In this document: positions 19,046-27,661 of the stretch, piece after piece | How the letters are laid out: each line of letters opens with the position of its first letter | How positions within the stretch are numbered: the stretch's first letter is position 1 | Assembly (NCBI RefSeq): GCF_000819865.1 | Contig: NZ_CDDF01000013.1 | Coordinates: 1-64,000 of the forward strand | Source: Aeromonas eucrenophila | GTDB lineage: Bacteria; Pseudomonadota; Gammaproteobacteria; Enterobacterales; Aeromonadaceae | Reading direction: 5' to 3' | Length of the DNA stretch: 64,000 nucleotides | The notes under the pieces: model-generated | What the model was told of the DNA's origin: nothing | What the model saw: the letters and a program-made list of their open reading frames with translations, nothing else | Databases searched by the model: none | Made by a program: the position numbers and the translations under genes

Positions 19046-21115
19046 ATGGCACAACATACATTTCTGGTAGAGATCGGCACCGCCGAGCTGCCACCCAAGG
19101 CCCTGCGCTCCCTGGCCGAAGCCTTTGCCGACAACTTCAAGGCCGAGCTGACCAAGGCCGACCTGGCCTTCGGCGACGTCGAATGGTTCGCCTCACCGCG
19201 CCGTCTGGCGCTGAAGGTGAGTGCACTGGCCAGCGATCAGCCGAGCAAGAGCGTCGAGAAGCGCGGCCCGGCCGTCTCCCAGGCATTCGATGCCGACGGC
19301 AAGCCGACCAAGGCTGCCGAAGGCTGGGCTCGTGGCAACGGCATCACAGTCGAACAGGCCGAGCGTCTGGTCACCGACAAGGGCGAGTGGCTGGTCCACA
19401 ACGCCAAGATCGAAGGTCGTCCGGCCAAAGAACTGTTGGGTGAGCTTGTAGCTTCATCTCTGGCCAAGCTGCCCATCCCCAAGATGATGCGCTGGGGCGA
19501 CAAGACCATCCAGTTCGTGCGTCCGGTGTTCACCGTGACCCTGCTGCTGGACGGCGAGCTGGTGCCCGCCACCATTTTGGGTATCGACTCCGCCCGCACC
19601 ATCCGCGGTCACCGCTTTATGGGCGAGCCCGAATTCCAAATCGACAACGCCGGCCAGTACCCGCAGATCCTGCTGGAAAAAGGCAAGGTAGTAGCCGACT
19701 TTATGGTACGCAAGGCCAAGATCAAGGCTGACGTCGAAGCGGCCGCCGCCGCCTTCGGTGGTGTCGCCGATCTGGACGACGCCCTGCTGGAAGAAGTCAC
19801 CGCCCTGGTCGAATGGCCCGTGGTGCTGACCGCCAACTTCGAAGAGAAGTTCCTGGCCGTCCCCGCCGAGGCCCTGGTGCACACCATGAAGGGTGACCAG
19901 AAGTACTTCCCGGTCTACGACAAGAACGGCAAGCTGCTGCCGAAGTTCATCTTCGTCACCAACATCGAGTCCAAGGACCCGAGCCAGATCATCAGCGGCA
20001 ACGAGAAGGTGGTTCGCCCCCGTCTGTCTGACGCCGAGTTCTTCTTCAAGACCGATCTGAAGCAGAGCCTGGCCTCGCGCCTGCCGCGCCTCGAAACCGT
20101 GCTGTTCCAGCAACAGCTCGGCACCGTCAAGGCCAAGGTCGAGCGCATCGAGACCGTTGCCGGCTTCATCGCCGAGCGCATCGGCGCCAACGTGGCTCAG
20201 GCCAAACGTGCCGGCCTGCTCTCCAAGTGCGATCTGATGACCAACATGGTCGGCGAGTTCGCCAGCACCCAGGGTGTCATGGGGATGCACTACGCCCGTC
20301 ACGACGGTGAAGACGAAGTGGTGGCCGTGGCCCTGAACGAGCAGTACATGCCGCGCTTCGCCGGTGATGCCCTGCCGTCCGCTCTGGAAGCCTGCGCCGT
20401 CGCGTTGGCCGACAAGCTCGACACCCTGGCCGGCATCTTCGGCATCGGCATGCTGCCCAAAGGCGACAAGGACCCGTTCGCCCTGCGCCGCGCCGCCATC
20501 GGTGCCCTGCGCATCATGACCGAGAAGCAGCTGGATCTGGATCTGGTTGAACTGGTGGAAGAGGCGGTACGCGTCTACGGCGACAAGCTGACCAACAAGA
20601 CCGTCGTCACCGACGTGGTCGACTTCATGCTGGGTCGCTTCCGCGCCGCCTATCAGGACGAAGGCATAGGTGCCGATGTGGTGCTGGCCGTACTGGCCCG
20701 CCGCCCGACCCGCCCGCTGGACTTCGATCGCCGCGTCAAGGCTGTCAGCCACTTCCGCAGCCTGGATGCCGCCCTGGCCCTGGCCGCCGCCAACAAGCGC
20801 GTCAGCAACATCCTGGCCAAGGTGGAAGGCGAGCTGCCGACCCTGGTCAAGCCTGAGCTGCTGCAGGACGCCGCCGAGAAGGCACTGGCCACCCAGGTTG
20901 CAGCACTGCAATCCGAGCTGGCTCCGCTGTTTGCCGCCGGTGACTATCAGGCTGCCCTCACCCGTCTGGCCGCCCTGCGCGAGCCGGTCGACACCTTCTT
21001 CAACGAGGTGATGGTGATGGCCGACGACGAGGCCCTTAAGGCCAACCGTCTGGCGCTGCTGAACAACCTGCGCAACCTGTTCCTGCAAGTCGCGGATATC
21101 TCCCTGCTGCAGTGA
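19046..21115 (+). CDS. glyS: Glycyl-tRNA synthetase beta subunit
   Basis: A 689-residue beta subunit (E. coli 689) needed for tRNA binding and charging. Starts [23 protein letters not shown] and has the family segments [33 protein letters not shown] and the HD-like and anticodon-binding parts in the C-terminal half. Preceded by TTAAGGAACGG. Co-transcribed with glyQ. Confidence 0.97.
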   Translation: MAQHTFLVEIGTAELPPKALRSLAEAFADNFKAELTKADLAFGDVEWFASPRRLALKVSALASDQPSKSVEKRGPAVSQAFDADGKPTKAAEGWARGNGITVEQAERLVTDKGEWLVHNAKIEGRPAKELLGELVASSLAKLPIPKMMRWGDKTIQFVRPVFTVTLLLDGELVPATILGIDSARTIRGHRFMGEPEFQIDNAGQYPQILLEKGKVVADFMVRKAKIKADVEAAAAAFGGVADLDDALLEEVTALVEWPVVLTANFEEKFLAVPAEALVHTMKGDQKYFPVYDKNGKLLPKFIFVTNIESKDPSQIISGNEKVVRPRLSDAEFFFKTDLKQSLASRLPRLETVLFQQQLGTVKAKVERIETVAGFIAERIGANVAQAKRAGLLSKCDLMTNMVGEFASTQGVMGMHYARHDGEDEVVAVALNEQYMPRFAGDALPSALEACAVALADKLDTLAGIFGIGMLPKGDKDPFALRRAAIGALRIMTEKQLDLDLVELVEEAVRVYGDKLTNKTVVTDVVDFMLGRFRAAYQDEGIGADVVLAVLARRPTRPLDFDRRVKAVSHFRSLDAALALAAANKRVSNILAKVEGELPTLVKPELLQDAAEKALATQVAALQSELAPLFAAGDYQAALTRLAALREPVDTFFNEVMVMADDEALKANRLALLNNLRNLFLQVADISLLQ

Positions 21116-21136
21116 TGTGGATTGAGTTAGTGAAAT

Positions 21137-21165
21137 AAAAACGGCGCCGTTAAGGCGCCGTTTTT
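21137..21165 (+). terminator. Terminator after glyQS
   Basis: Twelve-base-pair stem AAAAACGGCGCC/GGCGCCGTTTTT with loop GTTAA. Confidence 0.9.
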
Positions 21166-21169
21166 ATTG

Positions 21170-21198
21170 GTGTCATATGTTTTGTTTTCTCATATAAT
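21170..21198 (+). promoter_or_regulatory. Candidate promoter of the AT-rich gene pair
   Basis: Perfect TATAAT at 21193-21198 with GTGTCA 17 bases upstream, 28 bases before the first start codon of the insert and directly after the glyS terminator. Confidence 0.5.
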
Positions 21199-21225
21199 AC
21201 TTAGCTTTCTAAACTGGAGGTGCAA

Positions 21226-21699
21226 ATGCCTAGTAATATACAACTTGTTCTCGAAAAAATGTCTCCTGACGTTTCAAACATTGTAATTACCGACGATAAC
21301 ATCGATAAAAACAATGTCAGCTCTGTTAAGGGGATATTTACTGCACACTCCTTATCCATGGGCTTTACAGAACAGAGTAGTGGTAATATGATTTCACTTT
21401 CTTTTGTTCTGACTTTTTCTTTTACAATTAAAGACAAAAAAGCCCGCAATAAAATAAATCAGTTACTTTTAAGTTTCAACAAGAGTGTTCCTGGCATAAA
21501 ATCATATATTAGCCAACAAAACAAAGAAATATATTCAATAACATTTACTCATGAGGCTATATTCTCATCTGAAAACAGCGATAATGTTAGAACATCAATA
21601 TCAAATACAATTATACCTATACTAAGCTATTGCCCATTAATGTTTAGTAATGAATTAACAAACTCCAAGATTGAACATAACAATATTGTAAGAGCATAG
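21226..21699 (+). CDS. Hypothetical protein, AT-rich insert, gene 1
   Basis: 157 residues, no signal peptide or TM segment. It is rich in Ser, Asn, Ile and Lys, with codons unlike all neighbours, which are GC-rich. Alternating beta-type segments (MISLSFVLTFSFTIKDKK) are followed by an amphipathic end (SNTIIPILSYCPLMFSNEL). This layout faintly recalls SecB-like chaperones, but I cannot support that by sequence. Start at the ATG after GGAGG. Ten bases before gene 2, so a two-gene operon. Likely horizontally acquired; function unknown. Confidence 0.75.
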   Translation: MPSNIQLVLEKMSPDVSNIVITDDNIDKNNVSSVKGIFTAHSLSMGFTEQSSGNMISLSFVLTFSFTIKDKKARNKINQLLLSFNKSVPGIKSYISQQNKEIYSITFTHEAIFSSENSDNVRTSISNTIIPILSYCPLMFSNELTNSKIEHNNIVRA

Positions 21700-21709
21700 G
21701 TATTTATCT

Positions 21710-22237
21710 ATGGGCATTGGCAATATATTACATTACAAGAATACAGGGAAGGTCGTTTCTCTCGTAATTACAGCTTTATACGCAGTCACATCATATTATT
21801 TCATGGCATTTATTAAGAAAAGCATTGATGAAAAAAGCATAAATACCTCACTTGCCATTATTCTTATTTTATTTGTTGTCGGTATAATTAACGTTATTAA
21901 AGATATTGCTACCGATGAATTAGATATGCAGTCACCAGCTAACAAAGAACGGGAAGCACATAATAAAACAAAGGAACTTCTATCAAAAAAAGAATCTGAA
22001 ATTAAAGGCCTAGATAAATTACTTACTGAAAAAAAAGAAATAATACATGCTCTACAAAGCACGCTGAATAATACACTAATCAGTAAAAAAGACTCCGAAG
22101 AGGTTGTTGATGCCATTAAAGATATAATGATAAAAGTCAATCAGAACAAGAATGTCAATAATATTCAAAATATTAAGTCAAGTAAAGCTAATCCACCTCA
22201 AGACTATCTTTCTCTCTTCACCCCTCCCCCTAGTTAG
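21710..22237 (+). CDS. Hypothetical membrane-anchored coiled-coil protein, AT-rich insert, gene 2
   Basis: 175 residues. Two hydrophobic segments (about 14-33 and 46-62) come first, then a long charged helix likely to form a coiled coil (about 75-125, KTKELLSKKESEIKGLDKLL), and a tail ending SLFTPPPS. The topology suggests a membrane anchor with a cytoplasmic coiled-coil arm. Codon and base use match gene 1 and differ from the chromosome around it. A partner role with gene 1 (defence, toxin-antitoxin or signalling) is only a guess from the pairing. Confidence 0.72.
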   Translation: MGIGNILHYKNTGKVVSLVITALYAVTSYYFMAFIKKSIDEKSINTSLAIILILFVVGIINVIKDIATDELDMQSPANKEREAHNKTKELLSKKESEIKGLDKLLTEKKEIIHALQSTLNNTLISKKDSEEVVDAIKDIMIKVNQNKNVNNIQNIKSSKANPPQDYLSLFTPPPS

Positions 22238-22262
22238 CCTGTATTTACCTCGAATTATCATT

Positions 22263-22304
22263 CCCCCTCATCCCCAACCCTTCTCCCGCAAGGGGAGAAG
22301 GGAG
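22263..22304. repeat. REP-like palindromic repeat, copy 2
   Basis: CCCTTCTCCC (22278-22287) / GGGAGAAGGG (22293-22302) preceded by CCCCCTCATCCCCAA. Same unit as at 14841-14880. It lies 25 bases after the AT-rich gene pair. Confidence 0.75.
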
Positions 22305-22329
22305 CAAATTTCATCAACTCGGGGGCCGT

Positions 22330-22359
22330 AGGTTCGATTAGCACTGTAGAATCGGACCT
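22330..22359. repeat. Hairpin element in the intergenic gap
   Basis: AGGTTCGATT / AATCGGACCT, ten base pairs with one mismatch, loop AGCACTGTAG. It resembles a degenerate copy of the widespread GTAGG...TTAGC...AATC...ACCT extragenic hairpin. Adjacent to the REP-like unit. Confidence 0.5.
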
Positions 22360-22437
22360 TCGAGACACCAGTATCGTCTAAGGATGTCACTCTGCGTCCT
22401 CAGTGGCCTGCATCGGCACCATGATGCACCATAGCTA

Positions 22438-22467
22438 TTGATCCTGCGACAAGGATCAATTATTTTT
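22438..22467 (+). terminator. Intrinsic terminator in a gene-poor gap
   Basis: Stem TTGATCC/GGATCAA with loop TGCGACAA and tail TTATTTTT. It lies 200 bases after the AT-rich gene pair, so it either ends a long 3' UTR or a small RNA. The rest of the 491-base gap (22238-22728), from 22468 on, is AT-rich and shows no gene; a TTGACA at about 22641 has no well-spaced -10. Confidence 0.65.
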
Positions 22468-22728
22468 CCGCCCTCTTATTCAGCTCCAGTCAATATAAAA
22501 AAACCATGCCTTGATATAATGGTGCCGTATGTATCATCACATCTATACGAATAGTGCCGAGTCAGCACTGTTGCTCTATTAGAAAGGGTGATACCTCTCA
22601 AGAAAACAGATAATACCGCCACTCAAAAGGCGATCTTTATTTGACAACAAGCATCAATATCAAAACCAATACAATAAATAAACATACTGGCAATATTTAC
22701 TATCGGTATCACTTTAAAGGACATCCGT

Positions 22729-22956
22729 ATGCAACGTCACCTTATGGTGCTGGGCGCCGTGCTCGTACTGAGCGCCTGCTCTTCGACTCCCAACAGTGAA
22801 TATATGAAAGAGGGCGCCTCCGAGGCCCAGAGAACGGATGCCCTGTCCGAATGCCAATATCAGGTCAAGCTCAACAAGATCGAGGAAGAGCAGCAGGAAG
22901 AGCTGATCAACCTGTGCATGCAGGGCAAAGGCTTCCGTCTGACCGCCATCGAGTAA
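22729..22956 (+). CDS. Small lipoprotein
   Basis: 75 residues with a lipoprotein signal peptide and lipobox LSAC (Cys17), followed by SSTPNSEYMKEG and a charged Glu/Gln-rich helix (KLNKIEEEQQEELINLC). Two further Cys in the mature part (about 42 and 63) could form a disulfide. No Asp at +2, so outer-membrane sorting is expected. TAAAGGAC precedes the start. Function unknown. Confidence 0.8.
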   Translation: MQRHLMVLGAVLVLSACSSTPNSEYMKEGASEAQRTDALSECQYQVKLNKIEEEQQEELINLCMQGKGFRLTAIE

Positions 22957-22989
22957 GCTGCTGCCGTGATCGCCCTCTTGTCCCAATAA

Positions 22990-23025
22990 GAAGCCCCTAT
23001 GATGACCGTCAGCGGGGCTTCTTTG
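22990..23025 (+). terminator. Terminator after the small lipoprotein gene
   Basis: Stem GAAGCCCC/GGGGCTTC with a 16-base loop, then TTTGC. Confidence 0.65.
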
Positions 23026-23128
23026 CATTAGTCCTGAGGGCCCGCCACCGCCTGTTACGTCTGCACCCTCGCCGTTTCCGTGTACAATCCCCCACTCGTT
23101 CCAGCCTCTGTGACCCGACGGCAACCCC

Positions 23129-24019
23129 ATGAACCGCACGCCCCTGTTGTTGATGATCTGCACCACCCTGTTGGCCGCCGCCGGCTGGTTCTTCTCCAAG
23201 GAAGCGATCCGCGAACTGCCCCCCGCCGCCTTTATCGGCAGCCGCTTCCTGCTGGCGGCCCTGATCCTGCTGCCCCTTGCCATCTTGTACGAACCCAGAC
23301 CCAGCCGTGCCCAGCTGCTGCGCGCCCTCGGTTGCGGCTCCATGCTCGGCCTCAACCTGCTGCTCTGGGTGACCGCCATCAGCCAGAGCGATGCCCTCGG
23401 CAGCGGCGCCTTTATCATGAGCGTCGCCACCCTGATGGCGCCGCTGGCCGCCTGGGCCGGCTTCAAGACCCGGCCGGGCCGCCACTACTGGACCACGCTT
23501 CCCCTGGCCGTGGCGGGCTTGTTGCTGCTCTCAAGCGGCACCGACTGGGGTGTCTCCCGCTCCCTGCTCTGGTTTTTGGCCGCCGCCATGGCCCTCGGCA
23601 CCCAGCTTGCGGTCCATCGTCACTTCGCCCAGTCGATCCCGCCGCGCTGGCTCACCTGCATCCAGCTGGCCATGACCGGCCTGATAGGAACCGTTCTCTC
23701 CCTGCTGACCGAGAGCTGGCCGCCCCTGATCAGCACCAGCACCTGGGGCTGGTTCGCCGCCAGCGTGCTGCTCGCCACCACCTTGCGCTACCTGCTGCTG
23801 ACCCTGGCCCTGAGCAAGATGACCACCACCCACGCAGCGCTGTTGATGCTGCTCGAACCCGTCTGGACCCTGATGCTCAGCACCCTCTGCTATGGGGAGG
23901 CCCTCGGCGGCGCCAAGCTGGCCGGTGCCGGGCTGGTGCTCGGGGCTCTGGTGCTCTATCAGCTGCCCCTGCTGCGCAGCGGTGCACGGCTACCGGCGAA
24001 GGGGCCAAGCACCGACTAG
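23129..24019 (+). CDS. DMT/EamA-family transporter
   Basis: 296 residues, about ten TM segments in two EamA repeats (first about 3-135, second about 148-285). The typical end LLEPVWTLMLSTLCYGEALGGAKLAGAGLVLGALVLY is visible in parts. Such proteins export metabolites or amino acids; the substrate cannot be read from sequence. Weak ribosome site (CGGCAACCCC). The 356-base gap after it (24020-24375) has no gene I can support, only a GGCCCC/GGGGCC hairpin at 24336-24354. Confidence 0.88.
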   Translation: MNRTPLLLMICTTLLAAAGWFFSKEAIRELPPAAFIGSRFLLAALILLPLAILYEPRPSRAQLLRALGCGSMLGLNLLLWVTAISQSDALGSGAFIMSVATLMAPLAAWAGFKTRPGRHYWTTLPLAVAGLLLLSSGTDWGVSRSLLWFLAAAMALGTQLAVHRHFAQSIPPRWLTCIQLAMTGLIGTVLSLLTESWPPLISTSTWGWFAASVLLATTLRYLLLTLALSKMTTTHAALLMLLEPVWTLMLSTLCYGEALGGAKLAGAGLVLGALVLYQLPLLRSGARLPAKGPSTD

Positions 24020-24375
24020 CGTGGCACTCGTCGTGGCTTGAGCAGGGTTGTGCCGCCCCTGCTCACCGCCAGGTTGACGATCGGTTTTGTCGCAGACTCA
24101 CGGCCGCACCGCGCGCCCCCTGCGTAAACACCGCGTTGACAAAATCCCCCCACCCGCCAAGCAATCCTCTGCATCCAATTCCACTGACGTTGCGTTTATC
24201 TGGCTGGCAGCCAAAGGGCATGATGTCCGCCTGCCAATACCCCAGATCTCGCAACATCCCCCACTCTCGCCTATGTATCGCGGCCTCATCAATTCGGTGG
24301 CGCCGCCGCCTGTTTCAGGCAACGCTTTCGCTCGAGGCCCCAAGCTGAGGGGCCCTGTCACAGGAGCAATGAGTA

Positions 24376-24780
24376 ATGAAAAAAGCGGTAACGGCCGCCC
24401 TGCTGGCCATGATGATGGCCACCACGGCGCAGGCGGCAGACAAGGTGACCACGGTGCCGGTGCAATTCGCCAAGGGGGCGCACAGCGCCAAGGTGGATGG
24501 CAGCTTCTCCGGCTATGACAGCATCAACTACACCCTGAGCGCCAAGGCAGGCCAGACCATGACGGTCGACATCACCGGCAGCAACAACGCCAATTTCAAT
24601 GTCTTCGCACCGGGGGATCTGCCCGGCCAGGCGGCGGCGCTGGGCAACGGCTATGTGGGTGCAAAATGGCAAGGCACCCTGCCCAAGTCGGGCAAGTACC
24701 TGATCCAGGTCTTCCAGATGCGCGCCACCGCCCGCAACGGCGCCAAGGTGCCCCATTCCCTGTCGGTCGGCATTCGCTAA
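24376..24780 (+). CDS. pliG: PliG-like periplasmic g-type lysozyme inhibitor
   Basis: 134 residues with signal peptide (cleavage after AQA, residue 20). The mature domain follows E. coli PliG (YcgK): VQFAKGAHSAKVDGSFSGYDSINYTLSAKAGQ, the loop PGDLPGQ, then LPKSGKYLIQVFQMRATARNGAK. PliG binds goose-type lysozyme of animal hosts in the periplasm, which suits an organism living with fish. GGAGCAATGAGTA precedes the ATG. Followed by its own hairpin terminator. Confidence 0.78.
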   Translation: MKKAVTAALLAMMMATTAQAADKVTTVPVQFAKGAHSAKVDGSFSGYDSINYTLSAKAGQTMTVDITGSNNANFNVFAPGDLPGQAAALGNGYVGAKWQGTLPKSGKYLIQVFQMRATARNGAKVPHSLSVGIR

Positions 24781-24810
24781 ACCGGCGCCTGCATTGCCCG
24801 TGTGAGCAAC

Positions 24811-24837
24811 AAGAAGGAGCCCATGAGGCTCCTTCTT
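24811..24837 (+). terminator. Hairpin after pliG
   Basis: Stem AAGAAGGAGCC/GGCTCCTTCTT with loop CATGA; T-rich distal arm but no T tract. Confidence 0.65.
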
Positions 24838-24948
24838 GGCACACGCCAACATAAAGCTCTTCTCGCGTGCACCCTCGTATCGGGGAGTGGGCACGACCCT
24901 CTCCCGCTGCTAGGGTAGAGCCATCCACTCATCGACGCTCGAGGCGTT

Positions 24949-25431
24949 ATGCGACGCAAGACCCTGGCCCTGCTGCTGGCTACCCATCTGCTGGTAGGGG
25001 GCGCTGGCTTTGCCGCCGGCATCTATCTGCTGCCGATCCTGATAGCGCCACCCGCCCCGAGTGGCGAGCAGGTTGCGGCCAGCCAGGCGCAGGCGACCTA
25101 TCAAGGCACCTTCAAGCGGGACTTGAAAGACAGCGATCGGCTGCACTGGGGAGAGGGGCGGGTGAGCATAGGGCCGGACGCCATCAGCCTGATGGGCCAG
25201 CTGGCACCTGGGCCCGACTATCAACTCTATCTGTCGCCGACCTTTGTGGAGACGGAGGCGGACTTCGTCCGCCTGAAGCCGCAGATGGTGCATATCGGGC
25301 CGGTGAAGACCTTCGACAACTTTATCGTGCCGCTGCCGACCAATGTGGATCCTGCTGACTACGACAGCGTGATCATCTGGTGTGAGACGTTCGGACAATT
25401 CATTACCGCTGCCCAGTATCAAAACCACTGA
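24949..25431 (+). CDS. DM13 domain protein
   Basis: 160 residues: N-terminal TM or signal anchor (about 6-31), then a DM13 domain (about 50-155) with GTFKRDLKDSDRLHWGEGRVSIG, YQLYLSP, VKTFDNFIVPLPTNVDPADYDSVIIWCETFGQFITAAQY. The single conserved Cys in IIWCE is proposed in the family to be redox active. Role here unknown. Periplasmic, anchored in the inner membrane. Confidence 0.85.
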   Translation: MRRKTLALLLATHLLVGGAGFAAGIYLLPILIAPPAPSGEQVAASQAQATYQGTFKRDLKDSDRLHWGEGRVSIGPDAISLMGQLAPGPDYQLYLSPTFVETEADFVRLKPQMVHIGPVKTFDNFIVPLPTNVDPADYDSVIIWCETFGQFITAAQYQNH

Positions 25432-25482
25432 TCATGCTGACTATCGGTGTGACCAGGGCAGCATAAAGCATTAAAACCCACA

Positions 25483-25508
25483 AAAACGGCGCCCGCAGGC
25501 GCCGTTTT
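25483..25508. terminator. Bidirectional terminator between DM13 gene and mtr-like gene
   Basis: Stem AAAACGGCGCC/GGCGCCGTTTT with loop CGCA between convergent genes. Confidence 0.88.
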
Positions 25509-25550
25509 GCTATTCCCCCGACTCGATGCGGGAGCTGAATATCATCTGCT

Positions 25551-26768
25551 TCAGCCGGTATAGGCCGGCAGCCAGCCCACCATGTTGAGCAGGTGGAAGG
25601 CGGCGGTCAGCACCCCGAACAGGATCACCAGGGCGATCATCAGCACCCCGCCCGGGGCACGGAAGCCTTCGCCCTTGTCACCCTGGGCCGAACGCACCTT
25701 CCAGGCCAGCAGGGGCGGAATGATGCAGGTCCAGAGGGTGGCCACGGCGCCCGCATAACCGATGGCGACCAGGAAGCCGAACGGGAACAGCAGGGAGAGC
25801 AGCAGCGGCGGCAGGAAGGTCAGGGCCCAGGACTTGGTACGGCCGCCGCGGTCGTTGTCGAACTTGAACAGATCCGCCAGGTAGTCAAACACCCCGAGCC
25901 CCACCCCGATGAAGGAGGAGAGGATGGCCGCCATGGAGAAGGCGTTGAGGGCGCTCGCCACCGCTTCGGATTCGATGACGGATCCCAGCGCCTTGAGCAG
26001 GGCATCCACGTTGCCGCCCTGCTCGATCACCGGACCGAACTCGCTGCGCGGCAGGTTGCCGAACACGCTGGCCAGCCAGATGAGGTAGAAGGCGAGCGCG
26101 ATCACGGTGCCACCGAGGATGGCGCGACTGGCGCGGCGCTCCTCGCCGTAGTAGGCGCGCATGGACGACACCGAGTGGTGATAACCGAAGGAGGTGAGCG
26201 CCACCGGCAGCATCACCAGGGCATAGGGGGCGTAGCTGTGCTCACTGCCAACCCTGTCGAGCAGCAGATCCAGGCGGATGTTCATGGACATGCCGGAGAT
26301 GCCGAAGGCGAAGCTCAGCCCCATCAGGATCACCAGCAGGATAGAGATGCGGTCCACCGCCCGGGTGGAGTGCCACACCACGAAGGAGAAGCCCAGGGTG
26401 AAGAGCACCGAGGCCCACTGGCTGCCGAGCCCGGTCATCCCCTCGATAATGAGGCCCGCCGAGGTGATGTAGGCGTAGAGCAGGATGCCGCCGACGAAAT
26501 AGACGCTTAAGTTGTTGAGGGCGTTGACCTTGTTCCCCAGCAGATCCCGGGTCACGGTATCGAAGGAGACGCGCAGAGGATAGCCCCGATAGGATTCAAG
26601 CAGCATCCAGCCGGAGACCGTCATCACCACCATGGTCAGCGCCACCGCGAGCATGGACCAGAGGGCCCAGGCACCCGCCCCCGCACTCGGCAGCCCCAGC
26701 ATGCCAGCTCCCACACAGACGCCGGCAATGATGCATGCCCCGCCCACCAACGATGGTTTATGTTCCAT
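25551..26768 (-). CDS. Tryptophan-type aromatic amino acid permease (Mtr/TnaB family)
   Basis: 405 residues, about 11 TM segments of the HAAAP family. It starts SLVGGACIIAGVCVGAGMLGLPSAGAGAW and carries SFDTVTRDLLG, VWHSTRAVDR and SFGYHHSVSSMRAYYGE, closest to Mtr and TnaB of E. coli. GGGGAAG precedes the ATG. tnaA lies 0.9 kb away on the same strand but a plus-strand gene intervenes, so this is not a tnaAB operon. Tryptophan uptake for indole production is the likely link. mtr and tnaB cannot be told apart here. Confidence 0.85.
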   Translation of the reverse strand: MEHKPSLVGGACIIAGVCVGAGMLGLPSAGAGAWALWSMLAVALTMVVMTVSGWMLLESYRGYPLRVSFDTVTRDLLGNKVNALNNLSVYFVGGILLYAYITSAGLIIEGMTGLGSQWASVLFTLGFSFVVWHSTRAVDRISILLVILMGLSFAFGISGMSMNIRLDLLLDRVGSEHSYAPYALVMLPVALTSFGYHHSVSSMRAYYGEERRASRAILGGTVIALAFYLIWLASVFGNLPRSEFGPVIEQGGNVDALLKALGSVIESEAVASALNAFSMAAILSSFIGVGLGVFDYLADLFKFDNDRGGRTKSWALTFLPPLLLSLLFPFGFLVAIGYAGAVATLWTCIIPPLLAWKVRSAQGDKGEGFRAPGGVLMIALVILFGVLTAAFHLLNMVGWLPAYTG

Positions 26769-27089
26769 TTACTTCCCCAAAGACGATTGTTGATCTGGTC
26801 GCGACCGCGGACCGTTGCATCTGCTACGCCGGTTGTCATCGTAAGATCGCGCTCATCTGTACTATCGGTACCCAGCCGCTTGCTGCTGCGTCAGCGAGGC
26901 AAGACGTGAGGCTAGCTACCGATCCCAAGATGGCAGCAGGGCCGCCATTTTGGGGGTGTGACTTTACCCTGCTCACCCCCGGGTATCAAATGTTGGCGTC
27001 ATCCCTGTGGGGTTATTCCCCGGCGAGCCCCCGTCTGCGGGAGGTGCGGCACTATACTCAAGCCGGTTTTCACGGCAAGGAGCCACCCC
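26769..27089. other. Intergenic region between mtr-like gene and 4-TM gene
   Basis: 321 bases with divergent genes at both ends, so promoters of both must lie here. Seen: the dyad GTAC-TATCG-GTAC at about 26859-26871, too short for a full TrpR operator, and TATACT at 27053-27058 as a possible -10 for the plus-strand gene, without a good -35. No gene. Confidence 0.4.
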
Positions 27090-27467
27090 ATGGACAGGAA
27101 GTTCGTCATCAGCGCCCTCTGCTATGCCCTGCTCGGCATGGTGCTCGGCATCTATATGGCCGCCAGCAAGGATCACAGCCAGTTCGTGACCCATGCCCAC
27201 ATCATGCTGGTCGGTTTCGTGGTCTCGTTTATCTATGCCCTCTGCCACCGATTGTGGCTCGGCAACCCTGGCGGACGGCTGGCGTGCATCCAGTTCTACC
27301 TGCACCAGCTGGGGGCGCTGGTGATGTCGGTTGGGCTCTACCTGCTCTACGGCCGGCTGATGCCGCCAGAGCGGCTCGATCCCTTGCTCGCCGTCTCCTC
27401 CCTGGCGGTGCTGATCGCCATGGGGATCATGCTGGCCCTGTTTATGCGACGCCAACCCCAGCCATAA
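27090..27467 (+). CDS. Small 4-TM membrane protein
   Basis: 125 residues with four TM helices (about 5-24, 35-55, 66-88, 97-117). The segment THAHIMLVGFVVSF and a second His in FYLHQLGALVMSVGLYLLYG resemble helices of heme-copper oxidase subunit I, so it may be a reduced relative that binds heme or has kept only the fold. Start at 27090 after AAGGAG. Function unknown. Confidence 0.75.
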   Translation: MDRKFVISALCYALLGMVLGIYMAASKDHSQFVTHAHIMLVGFVVSFIYALCHRLWLGNPGGRLACIQFYLHQLGALVMSVGLYLLYGRLMPPERLDPLLAVSSLAVLIAMGIMLALFMRRQPQP

Positions 27468-27468
27468 G

Positions 27469-27494
27469 AAAACGGCGCCCGAGGGCGCCGTTTT
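27469..27494. terminator. Terminator after the 4-TM gene
   Basis: Stem AAAACGGCGCCC/GGGCGCCGTTTT starting one base after the stop codon; also suitable for tnaA transcripts on the other strand. Confidence 0.85.
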
Positions 27495-27661
27495 ACATCG
27501 TGACATCTAAGTATCCGACCCTCGATTCAGGGCCCTTATTTGGCAGCATAAGCAATTACCATGATTGCCTTTCACAACATAAGTCACTGCCTTGATGCCA
27601 AATGTCTTTACTCACCGTTTGCAGGGTGAAGGGAGGCAGCATAGTCCGCCCCTCGCCTTCG

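Noticed and set aside
14841..22304. CRISPR array suggested by repeated palindromes
   Set aside because: Only two copies, 7.4 kb apart, with no regular spacers and no cas genes.
22321..22370. tRNA-like strings GGTTCGATT and CACCA
   Set aside because: No T stem can form around GGTTCGATT, no acceptor stem or anticodon arm is present, and the segment folds better as a simple hairpin repeat.
26636..26839. Trp-rich short frame overlapping the start of the mtr-like gene, containing SKWNINH, resembling a TnaC motif
   Set aside because: It lacks the Asp and Pro spacing of TnaC, runs on into the mtr-like gene out of frame, and has no ribosome site. A true TnaC is found upstream of tnaA.
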